Shown here piece by piece: positions 26,601 to 40,379 of a stretch of DNA of 64,000 nucleotides; the stretch's first letter is position 1, and each line of letters opens with the position of its first letter. A program made the translations under genes and the position numbers. This stretch comes from Lutraria lutraria (taxonomy: Eukaryota > Mollusca > Bivalvia > Venerida > Mactridae), in contig OZ026843.1 in the NCBI GenBank assembly GCA_964023205.1, positions 5,565,029 through 5,629,028 on the forward strand. Direction: 5' to 3'. The notes under the pieces were generated by a model that searched no databases, had not been told where the DNA came from, and saw only the letters and a list, made by a program, of their open reading frames with translations.

Positions 26601-28410
26601 TATTTTCGAATCATAGACCAACTTATCGGATGGTTTTATGGTTTGGATTTTCCTTCACACTTGCCTTTACTTCAATATGTGTTTGATATTTGTCTCAAAG
26701 TGTGTCCCCACTCACCCCAAAGTAAAAGTAAAACATGTAAGCGCTTCCATTCAATAGAATAACTTATTTCGATAATATCAGTGTTTGAATCTTAATGCTT
26801 TAAAGTTTCGTTTATGTGTTGTTATTTAGTTCTGCCTTGAAAAGCATAAGTTCTCTGTCGATTAGTTTGTTGATTTTGAGGTTTATATTGGAGTGCCTTC
26901 TATTGTAAATGTTGTATTTTGGTGTCGTTCACTTTGCGTTCTTTTTATATCATCAATGCGTACTTTCTCCATATATTTTCCCACAAAACGATTATCTTCG
27001 AAATCCCACTTCATACATTATGCATATACAAATATTGAAATGACATCTTTACAATAGTGTGGAGTCATTTTTCAAAATGCCTGCCGAATGTTTCAACCGT
27101 AAATTAGTAATGAATTATTTAACCAGGGAAAATCATTCGTAATGCTCAGGCTGAAGAGTCCTCTTGGGTCAAGATGATTGAATTTATCGGTGTATACTTT
27201 CCAAAACTTGTCAAGATTCTTTAAGAACATGAAAGCATTCAATCTCTTTGAAATCTCCATCGGGAATGCATTTCACCACGAAGTACTGCATGCGGCTTGT
27301 ATAACAAATTTATCTGTTGTTGTAGTAAATATGTTTAGAGTTGGTGTTGAGGGAGATCATTCACGAATGCATTTTGCGTTACACATTATGCTGCAATGAA
27401 ACACTCGATTGTGTTTGAAATATGTCTAACTGACATTGTCAATGCTCTGAGTAATAATGTTATAATTCGTCGTTTTCAATATATTCTCAATGTATCATAG
27501 AATGTAAATGATTGCTCACAATTATTTGTCTAATGGTGCGCATTGAGAAAGGAAGCATGTGCTTACATTCTAAAGAAAAAGGTCATGCATTGTTTCGTTG
27601 TGTAAATAAAGCAAATCCGTTTGATAGATTCCAATACAAGCCTGCACCATGGCTGTTCACGGTAACCAGTTGAACCGCTAGAAGGGCCAACCATCATTGG
27701 GGCGTATGTTACTGTACTAGAACTATGGAAATCTTGCACGGACATTAAGTGGTCATAATACTAGTTAATCTAAATATGGCATCAACTCGCTAAATGAGAT
27801 TTTACCTAACAGTTCACTAGCAATAGGTTCATCGGTTAAGAAAACTGGAAATGATTTAAGCCAGCATATAATGCTCTCTTCCCAGGACATTTTGACAGCA
27901 ATCATTTGCGCTAATAACCGTCATATGATCATAACAAATTAGTACATGTAATTAGAAAGTAGTGTATTTCTTCCCCATGAGTCTTGCATACACAATGTAC
28001 CTAGATAAATTGATAACTAGTCACGTGCTACAGTCGTTTACTAACTATGAAATATTTAGTAAGAGTGGTAAAAAATATAGAGAATACACCAAATAACTTT
28101 AAAGAGAAATGATAGGCTAATTAAAATCTCATCTACCGAATAATTATCTTAAGAATAATAATGTTCGGTATAATTAACCAACGTTTTTGTAAAATTACAT
28201 TTTTGAACCGGAAACGCGGTATGTGACTGTCTAATTCAAATTCAAATTAAACTAAAAAAACGTATGTGAATAAATGTATATGGTGAATAAGACACAAATA
28301 TGCCTATGTGGAAGCATGACACATATACACGCAGTAGAAACAGGTCTGCTAAGGCCATTCAAAAAAGTGTTTATTTAATGTTACACAACCTTAACAAGGA
28401 AAAATATAGA
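20694..28410. other. Intronic stretch, mostly featureless
   Basis: Contents noted: CRE palindromes at 21948, 21962 and 22576, and a tRNA-like A-box fragment near 24090. A GC-richer open segment on the minus strand at 27640..27745 lacks convincing splice sites. Nothing else was recognised. Confidence 0.5.
21948..21969. promoter_or_regulatory. Two CRE-type palindromes in tandem
   Basis: TGACGTCA occurs at 21948..21955 and 21962..21969 in the near-duplicated context ATGACGTCACC, 14 bp apart. A third copy lies at 22576..22583. TGACGTCA is the full CREB/ATF consensus. It is intronic, about 3.2 kb from the homeobox exon. Function is inferred only. Confidence 0.35.
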
Positions 28411-28577
28411 ACGGGAAGAACCAGTACTTGACTCCCATCCTCTGTAATCAACAGTCCACTTTCTCACATAAAGGGACATGGTCGGTTATTAAGTGGAGCT
28501 GACACCCAAGGACCTTGTACCAGTGAGAGGTTATAGTGATTTGAAGTCAGCGACCTAAACCACTCGACCACGGAAGC
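28411..28577 (-). mobile_element. tRNA-derived SINE-like element
   Basis: On the minus strand the element starts GCTTCCGTGGTCGAGTGGTT, whose TGGTCGAGTGG (28560..28570) is a good pol III A box. A degenerate B-box-like segment follows at the expected distance. The body continues to a conserved-looking 3' segment, GTACTGGTTCTTCCC. That 3' segment is shared with the sequence at 19.3 kb. It lies in the Hox5 intron in the same orientation as the gene. The SINE family was not assigned. Confidence 0.7.
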
Positions 28578-28959
28578 AAGTCTCATTGGAATAAGAAGCA
28601 TAGACAACTCCTACATATCCATAAAAACTGCTTTCCCCCCAAAAAAACACCAACCCTCAAAATGTACCCAACATATAAACGCTTACAAACAATGGGGGTG
28701 GGGAAAGTCTCACCGGGGTGAAATGCTTTTGAACGGTCTCAAGAAAAGAGCTTTTAGTTGTTATATATTTGAAATGCAAATGTATTGCATAAGCGGCCAA
28801 ATCTTACATTCAATATGATGAATAAACATAATTATATTCTATGTATGACTGTAATATTTGTCTTAACCGTGAATCAATGTTATGGCATTGTGACTAAATA
28901 AGGAGAACATAAGTATGTATGTTCCAAGCAGGTTGTATTTCAGCTAGTATTTGACGATT

Positions 28960-29385
28960 TTATTTACAACACATGTGGCTAGTTTTCATAGCAATATGAT
29001 GCATACATGGCAAGTGGTTATCGCAATTTCATAAATATGTTTTGCAATGATAATTACAATATAATACAGTACATATGTGGCAAGCAGTAAAATCAATATA
29101 ATACATATGTGTAGAGAAGTAGTTGCAATTGATAAATAAGTGGTAAGTGATTATTGCAATATCCTTAATATATGATAAATGGTTGTTATAAAAGTATAGA
29201 TATTTGGCATGGGGCTTTTGCAAAGACATACATACATGGCAAGTGGTTACGACAAATAAAACATTTTAATGGCAATACAATACGTATGTGGTCATAAATT
29301 GTAAACCGAGTGTAATATGTATGTTGATGTATACACAAAATACGAACATGGACAGAAGACAATTACTGCAATATAAGGAAAAATA
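28960..29385. repeat. Decayed repeat field around TGGCAAGTGGTTA
   Basis: Short motifs TACATGGCAAGTGGTTA and GCAATATAATACATATGTGG recur at about 29007, 29079, 29139, 29205, 29236 and 29290. Spacing is irregular (30-70 bp), with a different mixture of bases between copies. It is probably an old minisatellite in the intron. The boundaries are approximate. Confidence 0.4.
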
Positions 29386-32300
29386 AGATGACAAGATGAC
29401 AAATTATGTATTTACCCTCGTCGTTGTCCATTCCTCTTCCAAACGTTTCCGTCTTTTTTCCTGTATAAATGAACAAAAATAAATTTGCTACGTACAATAA
29501 AACACACATCGTCCATGCTTGCAAAACTATGAATATACAAATGAGAGGCAACACGTGTAACAACTAAAGTGCGGTACGCAAATACTAACCCTATGATCTA
29601 CATTAACAAATTGAGAACTTTCTAATATTATAAGGTACACAAATTAAACAAAATGGCGGATCTGTGGTGAACACCGACTTTAGCGTAAGTATAGCTTACG
29701 CAACTCTTAATGACTCGTGTTTGAAGTCCCCACTTGTCGTCATTGCCGTATACTTTTTGAAGAAAAATGCTGTCTCATTTACGACCTATTTTCATTTGAG
29801 ATTACACTAGCAAAAACAAATGTTGGCGGCACCTGCTTTTAGAACGTTATACATGGTCATCTAAATACTCCTTCATAGATATAATTAGTTCTTATTTCTT
29901 GTGATAATGTACCTAAATTACGTTAAATCTCTATCTATATCTCCTGATCAAAACTAAGTTCCACGCATTGTAGGAATTTTCTTTTTTAGTTAGTGTCACG
30001 TGATTTAGCCTGATAATGTTATCTTTAGATGTTAATAAGTTTTCATATCTAGTCATCGCTCCTATTAAAGTCTAAAATCAATGGTAAACCAAATCTGATA
30101 ATTAAACATAACACAGCTTTGCTATTAAATTGTAGACGTTATTTGAGAGTAAAATTCTATGAATGACTTTTTTTCATTACTCAATTTTATCGTATTTTAA
30201 TTAGACTCTCTCAAAGTGAGTTAAGTTCACATCACTAATTGCGTATTAATTGTTCCATCGATAAATCGATTGTTCTGCAATACTAAGGTGAAATTCGGCA
30301 TCATAATGGAATTTATTTGATATTTGATTTGGACAGATTAATTCTCTTTAGCATTGCATTCAAGTGTGAAGTATTTTATAGCCCGATCCGAATTCCACTA
30401 GAGCTAGTGTTACAGATTCGTTTTGATTTCGTGAGGTTTCGTATTTTTCATTTTCAATTTAATTCGACAGAAAACTTAATTCTGTTTAAAAGTCAATACG
30501 ACATAACTGTTTTTATAGTCCACTTAGTTTATTGTCAGACAAAACATTTATCGAAGGATTATGGATTATTATTAACATGCAAGAATTTCTTTTTAAGTTG
30601 AAAAAATAACTTGACGCAATGAAGGTATATCGTAGTTTTTTCTCAAGTTCTATTTCATTTTTCTGCATAGGTCCCGATACAGAATTAAATAAATCTAATT
30701 TAAATAAATAAATATAAATTTGGTAATCAGTAGAAAAGCAAAACTGTAATGGTAATCTGTATAGATATTGTGTACTGAATACTTCAACTTTCGATAATAT
30801 GTTTGTATAATATATGAATAACTAACCTGTTTCACAAATTCATATTTCTAAATCATAATTGAAGTTTATAAAAGAAAGTACACAGTTTATTTTGTTTAAC
30901 ATAAATCTTTTGATATATGGATCTTTTCGGAATGTATACATTTGTGAAGAGACCTTATAATGTGAATTTGCAAGCCCTTAAACGTTCAGATTTCCCTATC
31001 AAAGAAGGCAAACTTATAATAATATGACTTAAGAATAGTTGTGTTGGTATGTGCGCTTATACATCCATATATCACATTTAATAATCACCTTACATCTACT
31101 ATCGCGATAGCTAATGTCTTTACGTCCATTAGTTATGACCGTCGGTGTCACAATGGTGTGAAAATCGTTTATATTTCAAGCAAACATGTCATTTACGTTA
31201 CACATATCCTACAAATTAAAAAAGCGACATGTCAGGCGATAAAATCTCAGTTTTTCTATTGATTACGAAGAACCGCGAAACGGTATACCTCTAATAGTTT
31301 CTGTTTGATGTAACACACAACATTAATCAATATTGCGTGCCATACATACTCTTAGGCCATCCTTAAAAAAATGTTGTTTGCGATAACTTACCATAAAAAG
31401 CCCTTTCCAAATTTTGTTTGGACTCTATCGGTATAATTTTGCTTCAACAAATAAAATCAAGCAATCTGATAGTATTACGTATATATATTATATGTATTTT
31501 GTGTTCAATGTAAAAAAATCCCTAGCTACCCACCCACTGAAAATTCCCATGATAGATTATCGCAAATAAATATTTTTTAAAGATTCTTTTAGACGAACGA
31601 TTCTTATTTTATTTCTCAAAAAGAGGAACGATTTTAGCGAAACTGTTTGATTTTTTTTTTTTACCAGAATATAGAAACTTGCACTGTTAACTTGATTGTA
31701 TTTTAACTGAAGTATTGCAATTAGTTCTGTTACACTTTGAGTACAAGAATTAGGTAATCAAAATAATATAATGAGACTATAATATTAAAAGATACTTTCA
31801 TATAAAGTTGTGTGGTACATAATTCAATTTAGCGCCAATGAACTCAACTCTAAATGATTTACTAGTAGTAGTTTTTATGTAATGAAAATAAATTAAGGTT
31901 TAGTGACATGGAAGGGAATACTCGAATAGTATGGCGTTGTGTTATGGCCAAAAATGAATGCGCTGCACGATGCAGTTGTAGCGTTGTTATTGCCATTTTT
32001 GTTTTTTGATTGTTTCTTGTGTATGGTATTAATATCAACTGACTTGACAATACTAGTATAAGTCTCTGTTACTATCTCAAGAATGTCATTATCTACGGAT
32101 TTGACACTGTTTTGCAACGGAGATTTTTTATGGTCCATCTGCCATTTAACACTCGCAGTAGACATTTAAAAATACGCACAATTTGATTGAATTTAACCCT
32201 TCGATTACAAACAAAGACTTTTTAGAATTTTAAAGTTTAAATGTGTTATCAAAGACACATTGATAATGCGGTACTCATACATCGATTGTTGACAAGCATA

Positions 32301-33534
32301 CAAGCTTGTGTTTTGACTGAAATAGTTAGTCCATCGTTGGGTCTCTATGGCACTTCTTCCAATTTACATTTTCGTCTAGTATTTAATAGTTTGAAATACA
32401 AATAAATACTCTAATATCATTCAAATTGTTAAAAACAGTGGGTTTCACTTAGTCTAATGATTTAAGTATTCATTAATGTATGTATACATAATTGGTTCGA
32501 AAACGCTTCAATCATTTATACATGGACATATATTTCCAGGTTAGATAACGACATCGCTTGCATTAAAATACCTCCTCATTTTTAACATCAGGAGCTAAAA
32601 TCGCTGTAAATTACAGCTCCGTTTTTAATCCCAAGTATTTTTTCTAAACTCAATTAATGATTTTGTAATTTTCTAAAGCACCCTCCTGTGTATTGCGTAG
32701 CCAGACATATATTGTCTTGTATTTTAAAATTAATGTATTTATACATACTTAATCATGATTTATGACGTAGGGGAAAATTGGCGATTTTAATCTTACATTA
32801 TTTTTTTATTTCCGAAAATGCACAGTAAATCTGATATCAAATGACATGTTTATCGAATTATGATTTTGAAACTTTGATACAGTTCTGCAATTAGTGTGAA
32901 TACTGTGCTTTAGAATTGTAGTCAGCACACATTGTATATTCCTGTTATAAGAGTTGCCTCCCTTTGAGTAGTATTTAATAAAGTGTAATCGATTGGCTCA
33001 TGCGCAGACAATTATATTATTCAGTGAATAGTTCTATCAATGAACTGGTGCCCGTTCCAAGACGCTATAAGTCATATAGACATACACGAATTACACGTGG
33101 AACAAGTATAATATATTGAAACGAGCATGATTGATTCAAAGTATGCGACTCTTGTTTGGGCATTGTACATGTTTGAATGGTCTAATCATGTGGAATTAAC
33201 ATGTTGGTAGCATAAAACATGCGTAAACTTTAAAACAATATCGAGTTCTTTCACCAGAGACGTTTTAACAACTCACGAGATCTTAAACTTTCTGAACAGA
33301 ACATGATATCAATTTATTAACTGACTTAAAAGCTTAAAGCTCTTTGTCATCATACAATATAAATATTTTATATACCAAATGTACATCATAACAGTATTAT
33401 GCAAACGCATGATTTTTATAAAAAAAAACATTGATCCATCTACATAAGTTAATTGACGCTAATAAGTGTATGATGTTCTTTGGTACATTGACATATATTA
33501 TGTGTTCAAACGAAGAGTTGGGACCTTAAGTAAA
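29386..33534. other. Intronic stretch before the minisatellite
   Basis: AT-rich, with no gene, element or repeat recognised on either strand. Confidence 0.5.
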
Positions 33535-36500
33535 CTATGGACAAAGACAATATGGCTTTAATGACTGTGTATGAGAAATATGGACAAAGACTATATGGCT
33601 TTAATGACTGTGTATGAGAAATATGGACAAACACAATATGGGCTTAATGACTGTGTAGGAGAAATATGGACAAAGACAATATGGATTTAATGGTTGTGTA
33701 TGAGAAATATGGACAAAGACAATATGGGTTTAATGGTTGTGTATGAGAAATATGGACAAAGACAATATGGATTTAATGGTTGTGTATGAGAAATATGGAC
33801 AAAGACAATATGGGTTTAATGGTTGTGTATGAGAAATATGGACAAAGACAATATGGATTTAATGGTTGTGTCTGAGAAATATGGACAAAGACAATATGGA
33901 TTTAATGGTTGTGTATGAGAAATATGGACAAAGACAATATGGATTTAATGGTTGTGTAGGAGAAATATGGACAAAGACAATATGGATTTAATGGTTGTGT
34001 ATGAGAAATATGGACAAAGACAATATGGATTTAATGGTTGTGTAGGAGAAATATGGACAAAGACAATATGGATTTAATGACTGTGTAGGAGAAATATGGA
34101 CAAAGACAATATGGATTTAATGACTGTGTAGGAGAAATATGGGCAAAGACAATATGGGTTTAATGGTTGTGTATGAGAAATATGGACAAAGACAATATGG
34201 GTTTAATGGTTGTGTATGAGAAATATGGACAAAGACAATATGGATTTAATGGTTGTGTATGAGAAATATGGACAAAGACAATATGGGTTTAATGGTTGTG
34301 TATGAGAAATATGGACAAAGACAATATGGATTTAATGGTTGTGTATGAGAAATATGGACAAAGACAATATGGATTTAATGGTTGTGTATGAGAAATATGG
34401 ACAAAGACAATATGGGTTTAATGGTTGTGTATGAGAAATATGGACAAAGACAATATGGGTTTAATGGTTGTGTATGAGAAATATGGACAAAGACAATATG
34501 AGTTTAATGGTTGTGTATGAGAAATATGGACAAAGACAATATGGATTTAATGGTTGTGTATGAGAAATATGGACAAAGACAATATGGGTTTAATGGTTGT
34601 GTATGAGAAATATGGACACAGACAATATGGGTTTAATGGTTGTGTATGAGAAATATGGGCAAAGACAATATGGATTTAATAGTTGTGTGTGAGAAATATG
34701 GGCAAAGACAATATGGGTTTAATGGTTGTGTGTGAGAAATATGGGCAAAGACAATATGGATTTAATAGTTGTGTGTGAGAAATATGGGCAAAGACAATAT
34801 GGGTTTAATGGTTGTGTATGAGAAATATGGGCAAAGACAATATGGATTTAATAGTTGTGTATGAGAAATATGGGCAAAAACAATATGGGTTTATTGGCTG
34901 TGTATGAGAAATATGGACAAAGACAATATGGATTTAATGGCTGTGTATGAGAAATATGGACACAGACAATAAGGATTTAATGGTTGTGTGTGAGAAATAT
35001 GGACACAGACAATATGGATTTAATGGTTGTGTATGAGAAATATGGGCAAAGACAATATGGATTTAATGGTTGTGTATGAGAAATATGGACAAAGACAATA
35101 TGGATTTAATGGTTGTGTATGAGAAATATGGACACAGACAATAAGGATTTAATGGTTGTGTGTGAGAAATATGGACACAGACAATATGGATTTAATGGTT
35201 GTGTATGAAAAATATGGGCAAAGACAATATGGATTTAATGGTTGTGTGTGAGAAATATGGACAAAGACAATATGGATTTAATGGTTGTGTATGAGAAATA
35301 TGGACACAGACAATAAGGATTTAATGGTTGTGTGTGAGAAATATGGACACAGACAATAAGGATTTAATGGTTGTGTGTGAGTATGGACAAAGACAATATG
35401 GGTTTAATGGTTGTGTATGAGAAATATGGACAAAGACAATATGGATTTAATGGTTGTGTATGAGAAATATAGACAATGACAATATGGGTTTAATGGTTGT
35501 GTGTGAGAAATATGGACACAGACAATATGAGTTTAATGGTTGTGTGTGAGAAATATGGACAATGACTATATGAGTTTAATGGTTGTGTGTGAGAAATATG
35601 GACACAGACAATATGAGTTTAATGGTTGTGTGTGAGAAATATGGACACAGACAATATGAGTTTAATGTCTGTGTAGAAGAAATATGGACAAAGTCAATAT
35701 GAGTTTAATGGTTGTGTGTGAGAAATATGGACACAGACAATATGGATGTAATGGTTGTTGATGAGAAATATGGGCAAAGACAATATGAGTTTAATGGTTG
35801 TGTGTGAGAAATATGGGCAAAAACAATATGGATTTAATGGTTGTGTATGAGAAATATGGGCAAAAACAATATGGGTTTAATGGTTGTGTGTGAGAAATAT
35901 GGGCAAAGACAATATGGATTTAACAGTTGTGTATGAGAAATATGGGCAAAAACAATATGGGTTTAATGGTTGTGTGTGAGAAATATAGACAATGACAATA
36001 TGAGTTTAATGGTTGTGTGTGAGAAATATGGACAATGACTATATGAGTTTAATGGTTGTGTGTGAGAAATATGGACACAGACAATATGAGTTTAATGGTT
36101 GTGTGTGAGAAATATGGACACAGACAATATGAGTTTAATGTCTGTGTAGAAGAAATATGGACAAAGTCAATATGAGTTTAATGGTTGTGTGTGAGTATGG
36201 ACAAAGACAATATGGATTTATTGGCTGTGTATGAGAAATATGGACAAAGACAATATGGATTTAATGGCTGTGTATGAGAAATATGGACACAGACAATATG
36301 GATTTAATGGTTGTGTGTGAGAAATATGGACACAGACAATATGGATTTAATGGTTATGTATGAGAAATATGGACAATGACAATATGAGTTTAATGGTTGT
36401 GTGTGAGAAATATGGACACAGACAATATGAGTTTAATGGTTGTGTGTGAGAAATATGGACAAAGACAATATGAGTTTAATGGTTGTGTGTGAGAAATACG

Positions 36501-37133
36501 GACAAAGACAATATGAATTTAATGTCTGTGTAGAAGAAATATGGACAAAGACAATATAAGTTTAATGGTTGTGTGTGAGAAATATGGACACACACAATAT
36601 GAGTTTAATGGTTGTGTGTGGGAAATATGGACACAGACAATATGAGTTTAATGTCTGTGTAGAAGAAATATGGACAAAGTCAATATGAGTTTAATGGCTG
36701 TGTAGAAGAAATATGGACAAAGACAATATGAGTGTAATGGTTGTGTGTGAGAAATATGGACACAGACAATATGAGTTTAATGTCTGTGTAGAAGAAATAT
36801 GGACACAGTCAATATAAGTTTAATGGCTGTGTAGAAGAAATATGGATAAAGACAATATGAGTTTAATGGGTGTGTAGAAGGAATATGGACAAAGATAATA
36901 TGAGTTTAATGGCTGTGTAGAAGAAATATGGGCAAAGACAATACGGGCTTAATTGCTGTGTATGAGAAATATGGATAAATACATAATGGATTTAATGAGT
37001 GTGTATGAGAAATATGCACAGAGACAATACGAGCTTAATGACTGTGTATGAGAAATATGGACACAAGCAATATGAGTAGGAGAATTATAGACAAAGACAA
37101 TGTGAGTTAAATGGCTGTGTAGAATAAACACGG
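33535..37133. repeat. 43-bp minisatellite, about 84 tandem copies (3.6 kb)
   Basis: A head-to-tail array of a 43-bp unit. Read on the plus strand, each unit contains ATATGGACAAAGACAATATG, then GATTTAATGGTTGTGTATGA, then GAA. The left part (to about 34900) is very homogeneous. The right part carries variants (CACAGACAATAAGG, TGTCTGTGTAGAAG, GTGTGTGAG) in a higher-order arrangement, and the last about 200 bp are most decayed. Two units, near 35381 and 36195, share the same 3-bp deletion (GAG directly followed by TATGG). Because 43 is not a multiple of three, the array does not encode a protein repeat. It lies about 12 kb inside the intron from exon 1. Array length is probably polymorphic. Confidence 0.97.
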
Positions 37134-39330
37134 ACGAATGAATGGAGACCATAGCTAAACATACTATTGCATTTGTTGATGAAGCTGAATTTCTCCGTTC
37201 TGATTATTTTTTACGTCAGGCCAAATTGTCAGAACACGACCATAAACAATGTGTTTCTCATCTGGACGTCAGTCGCGTGACCAAATGTAATTTGACTCAA
37301 GCAATAAGCCAAGACAAAAGTGTCTGTCTGTTACATCTAACTAACGTTTTTTTCTCATGGATCAATGCTGAATGTATAATAATCTCATTTTCAGAAAAAA
37401 TGTTTCGTTATAAAGAAACGTGACTATTGGATACTTTGGCTACTCGAGAAGTGCTGGGCAGTCGATAAGTGTTTTTTTTTATCTTATTCAAACGCTAGCA
37501 CCAGTCGATGTCATGAATTGGAAATGCAAAAAACATCGACTACATTCCGTTTGCTTTTATTCATTCCGTTTTGTTTCATTCCATTTTTCATACCGTTTCG
37601 TTTTTTATTTATTCACATTGTGCAAAAAGGTGGTCAGTACGTTTCTGTTGCCACGGAACCGAAGTGATAAAAGATACGCTGAACTTGTTCATTAGCAATA
37701 ATTCGACTGCTATAAAGTAGGTTAAATTCTTGAACAGCGTCAGTATCAATCATAAAACAAATTTGAAGCAAGCGATAATAATAAGCGTTTTTATATTTTT
37801 ATGATGTGATCGATTCGAAGTTCGTCTGTTTAACCATATTTTTTATATCACTCGACCCTTTAAATGCAGTGTCTTTGATGTAAATTTAACGCTATGGATT
37901 AATTATCAAGTTACAAAAATCAATAGGCTGATAAAGTTCGATACAATCGCATTTATCACCGTTAATGTGCTATTTTTGCCCATAAAATCGCGTCAATATC
38001 TCCGGCCTGATGTCCTGTACATTCTCTCAAAATTGAAAGTAATGCAATGTTTACTCGGCGTCGGCAAAGGCTAGTGTATTTAACTGTTTGAAGTCAAGAT
38101 GCTTAACCACATTTTGATATATTAACATAACACCGATTCATTTACGGCTTTTAATATATTCCATTTATTAATTTTTAAAAACATTTAAAGAGAAAGAAAA
38201 TTAAGATAGAATTTTTATTTCATTTCTGACAGAGAGTATAGTACCCTCGGCAATAAAAACGTCAAGTTTAACATTTGCCCATGCCTTTCGTATAGCGATA
38301 TGCCCCATAAAAATGATTTATGGTTACGGAGGCGCCAAAAAAGCAAAAACCAGAGGTTTTGTGAAACATTCATACACCGTTTATATTTCGTTTATCCTGA
38401 GTGTTGAATTTGCTTTATTTAAGAGACAATTAGAAGATAAAGCTTACCACTTCATAAAAATACCATAAAATATTTAAACTGAGTACCATTTAGTAAAGTG
38501 TGTTTAATAAGCGCTTGTTGATTTAATGAAACGCTTCCTAGGTTTAGATACTGGTTGCCGTTTTAATCCAACTATGGGCGCTGTTTTCAAGGAGTTTTAT
38601 TTATGCCACTCAATTTTTATGTTCGTTACTTCGACGGATACAAGGATCGTAAATTTTCACTTCAAGAAAATGTTTCCGATTATAGAATAATTTGCAGCAT
38701 ATTATCACCGGTGTAATAAAAAAAACATAGCCAACATGATTTGTTAGTTATTAAAATTGTTTTCGTTCTAAGAATAAACACGTTTTGTTTGGATGTTTTC
38801 TCAATAAAGATTCGTTTATATTGAGTGAGTATGTGAATGTAGAAAGTTTTACACACATAAAAAGTATACTTAAAAGCTACTCAATCATAATATTAAAAAC
38901 AATATTAATGTACTAGGATAAACGGGAATATATGGAATTGTATTAAAAATAGATGATTGCAATAAGTTTATTTATTTATAGAATGTTTACTACATGTATA
39001 TCACATTTCGTAATATAAATTACCTATTGCAAATTTTTAAAGAAAATATCATCAATTCGAAACAAATAATTTAAGACTAAGATATTAAATTAATAGATAT
39101 TATTATACAGTTAATGTAATATATTTATATAGTTTCACGTGACCATTTAAAGTACATGTATCTCAAATATATGACATATGAGATATTGTGTACGAGTCCA
39201 TTCTAGCTATATATTACAGCTGTACCTCGCTCAGGTTGACCACTCGTATAATAAGACCTTCTAATAACAAAAACATTAATTTTAAGATATTTATCTACAT
39301 TGCTTACATATGCCTCAAACTGAGACGTTA

Positions 39331-39352
39331 TGACGTCATGACGTCACACGTG
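39331..39352. promoter_or_regulatory. Overlapping CRE palindromes plus E-box
   Basis: TGACGTCATGACGTCA (39331..39346) is two adjacent CREB/ATF consensus sites, followed directly by CACGTG (39347..39352). It is intronic, about 2.2 kb from the end of the minisatellite. It may instead belong to a decayed repeat that includes the CCTGACGAAG motif at 39381. Confidence 0.35.
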
Positions 39353-40379
39353 TGTTTCCATCATTACAATATACTAGTTGCCTGACGAAGTAAAATACGA
39401 AACGCGTTGCAACTTAATTTGAGTTATGTTTTCTTTTTTACCATTATAATCTAACTGAGAATAACACCAATAACTATTAAGAATTTTCTTCTCAAAACGT
39501 GGCTTCAGTATCGAGGTAAAACTATATTTTTAAAAGATTGAATGTTTTTGCTTAGACTTTTTGTGGTAAAAATTAGCAAATCTACATTGTATGTACTAGT
39601 ATGCAATGAGATACATACAATGTTTACGTATTATCGTTTATGACATGGATATATTATAGGTCTGACTTAGTCAACATGAATTACAACAGTTTGGCTATGA
39701 GAAAGTAAAATAAAATTAAATCAAATATAAGTAAAACAGAATGTACACTATGTTCTACCAAGAAACTGTTTTATCAAGTTTGATGTTACATAATTGCATA
39801 TTGTTTAAAAAAAGTATCAATACTCCAATTCTATTTAAACATACATCAATTATTAGTTTTTACAATCACACAGTTATTTCCCTTTTGTCTAGTGGTGATT
39901 TAATATCGAAAACATGGGGCGCCTTTCGCTACTGATGCATAAATATTTAAACATAGAATACGCGCTAAAGTTTAGACGCAATCTGTTTCAATTACAATTA
40001 TGAAAACTATCGGGATTTAAAGTTCGTTTTTTTCCCAGTTTTAATAATTACTCATTACACATAAATGAAGTTCGGAGTTTCTTGGTAAATGAAGCTTTAT
40101 TGGACGTACTACGTATTTATATTTAATTCAAACTTTACGTGCAAAGGATATATTCATTGATTTTATTGCGGTGTACCTTTTATCCGTCAACTAGTACTCG
40201 TACATTGATGCATGTGTAATGAATAGAACTCATAAACTTAGAATAAAGAAACGACTAGTTAAATTAAGTAATAACTAATACATTTCGGAAAATTCGGAAA
40301 ACGCGTAGTACATAAATTATTTGTCCGACGATTTTAATATAATCTAATCTATGCAACGGATTTCTTTGAAACGTTTTTT

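Noticed and set aside
27563..27745. GC-richer 60-codon frame on the minus strand within the intron, considered as an alternative Hox5 exon
   Set aside because: There is no polypyrimidine-AG acceptor before it and no good donor in a phase matching exon 2, and no Hox motif.
36949..37152. Histidine/serine-rich repeated frame on the minus strand at the minisatellite edge
   Set aside because: It is a by-product of the 43-bp repeat. The unit length is not a multiple of three, so the frame changes with each unit.
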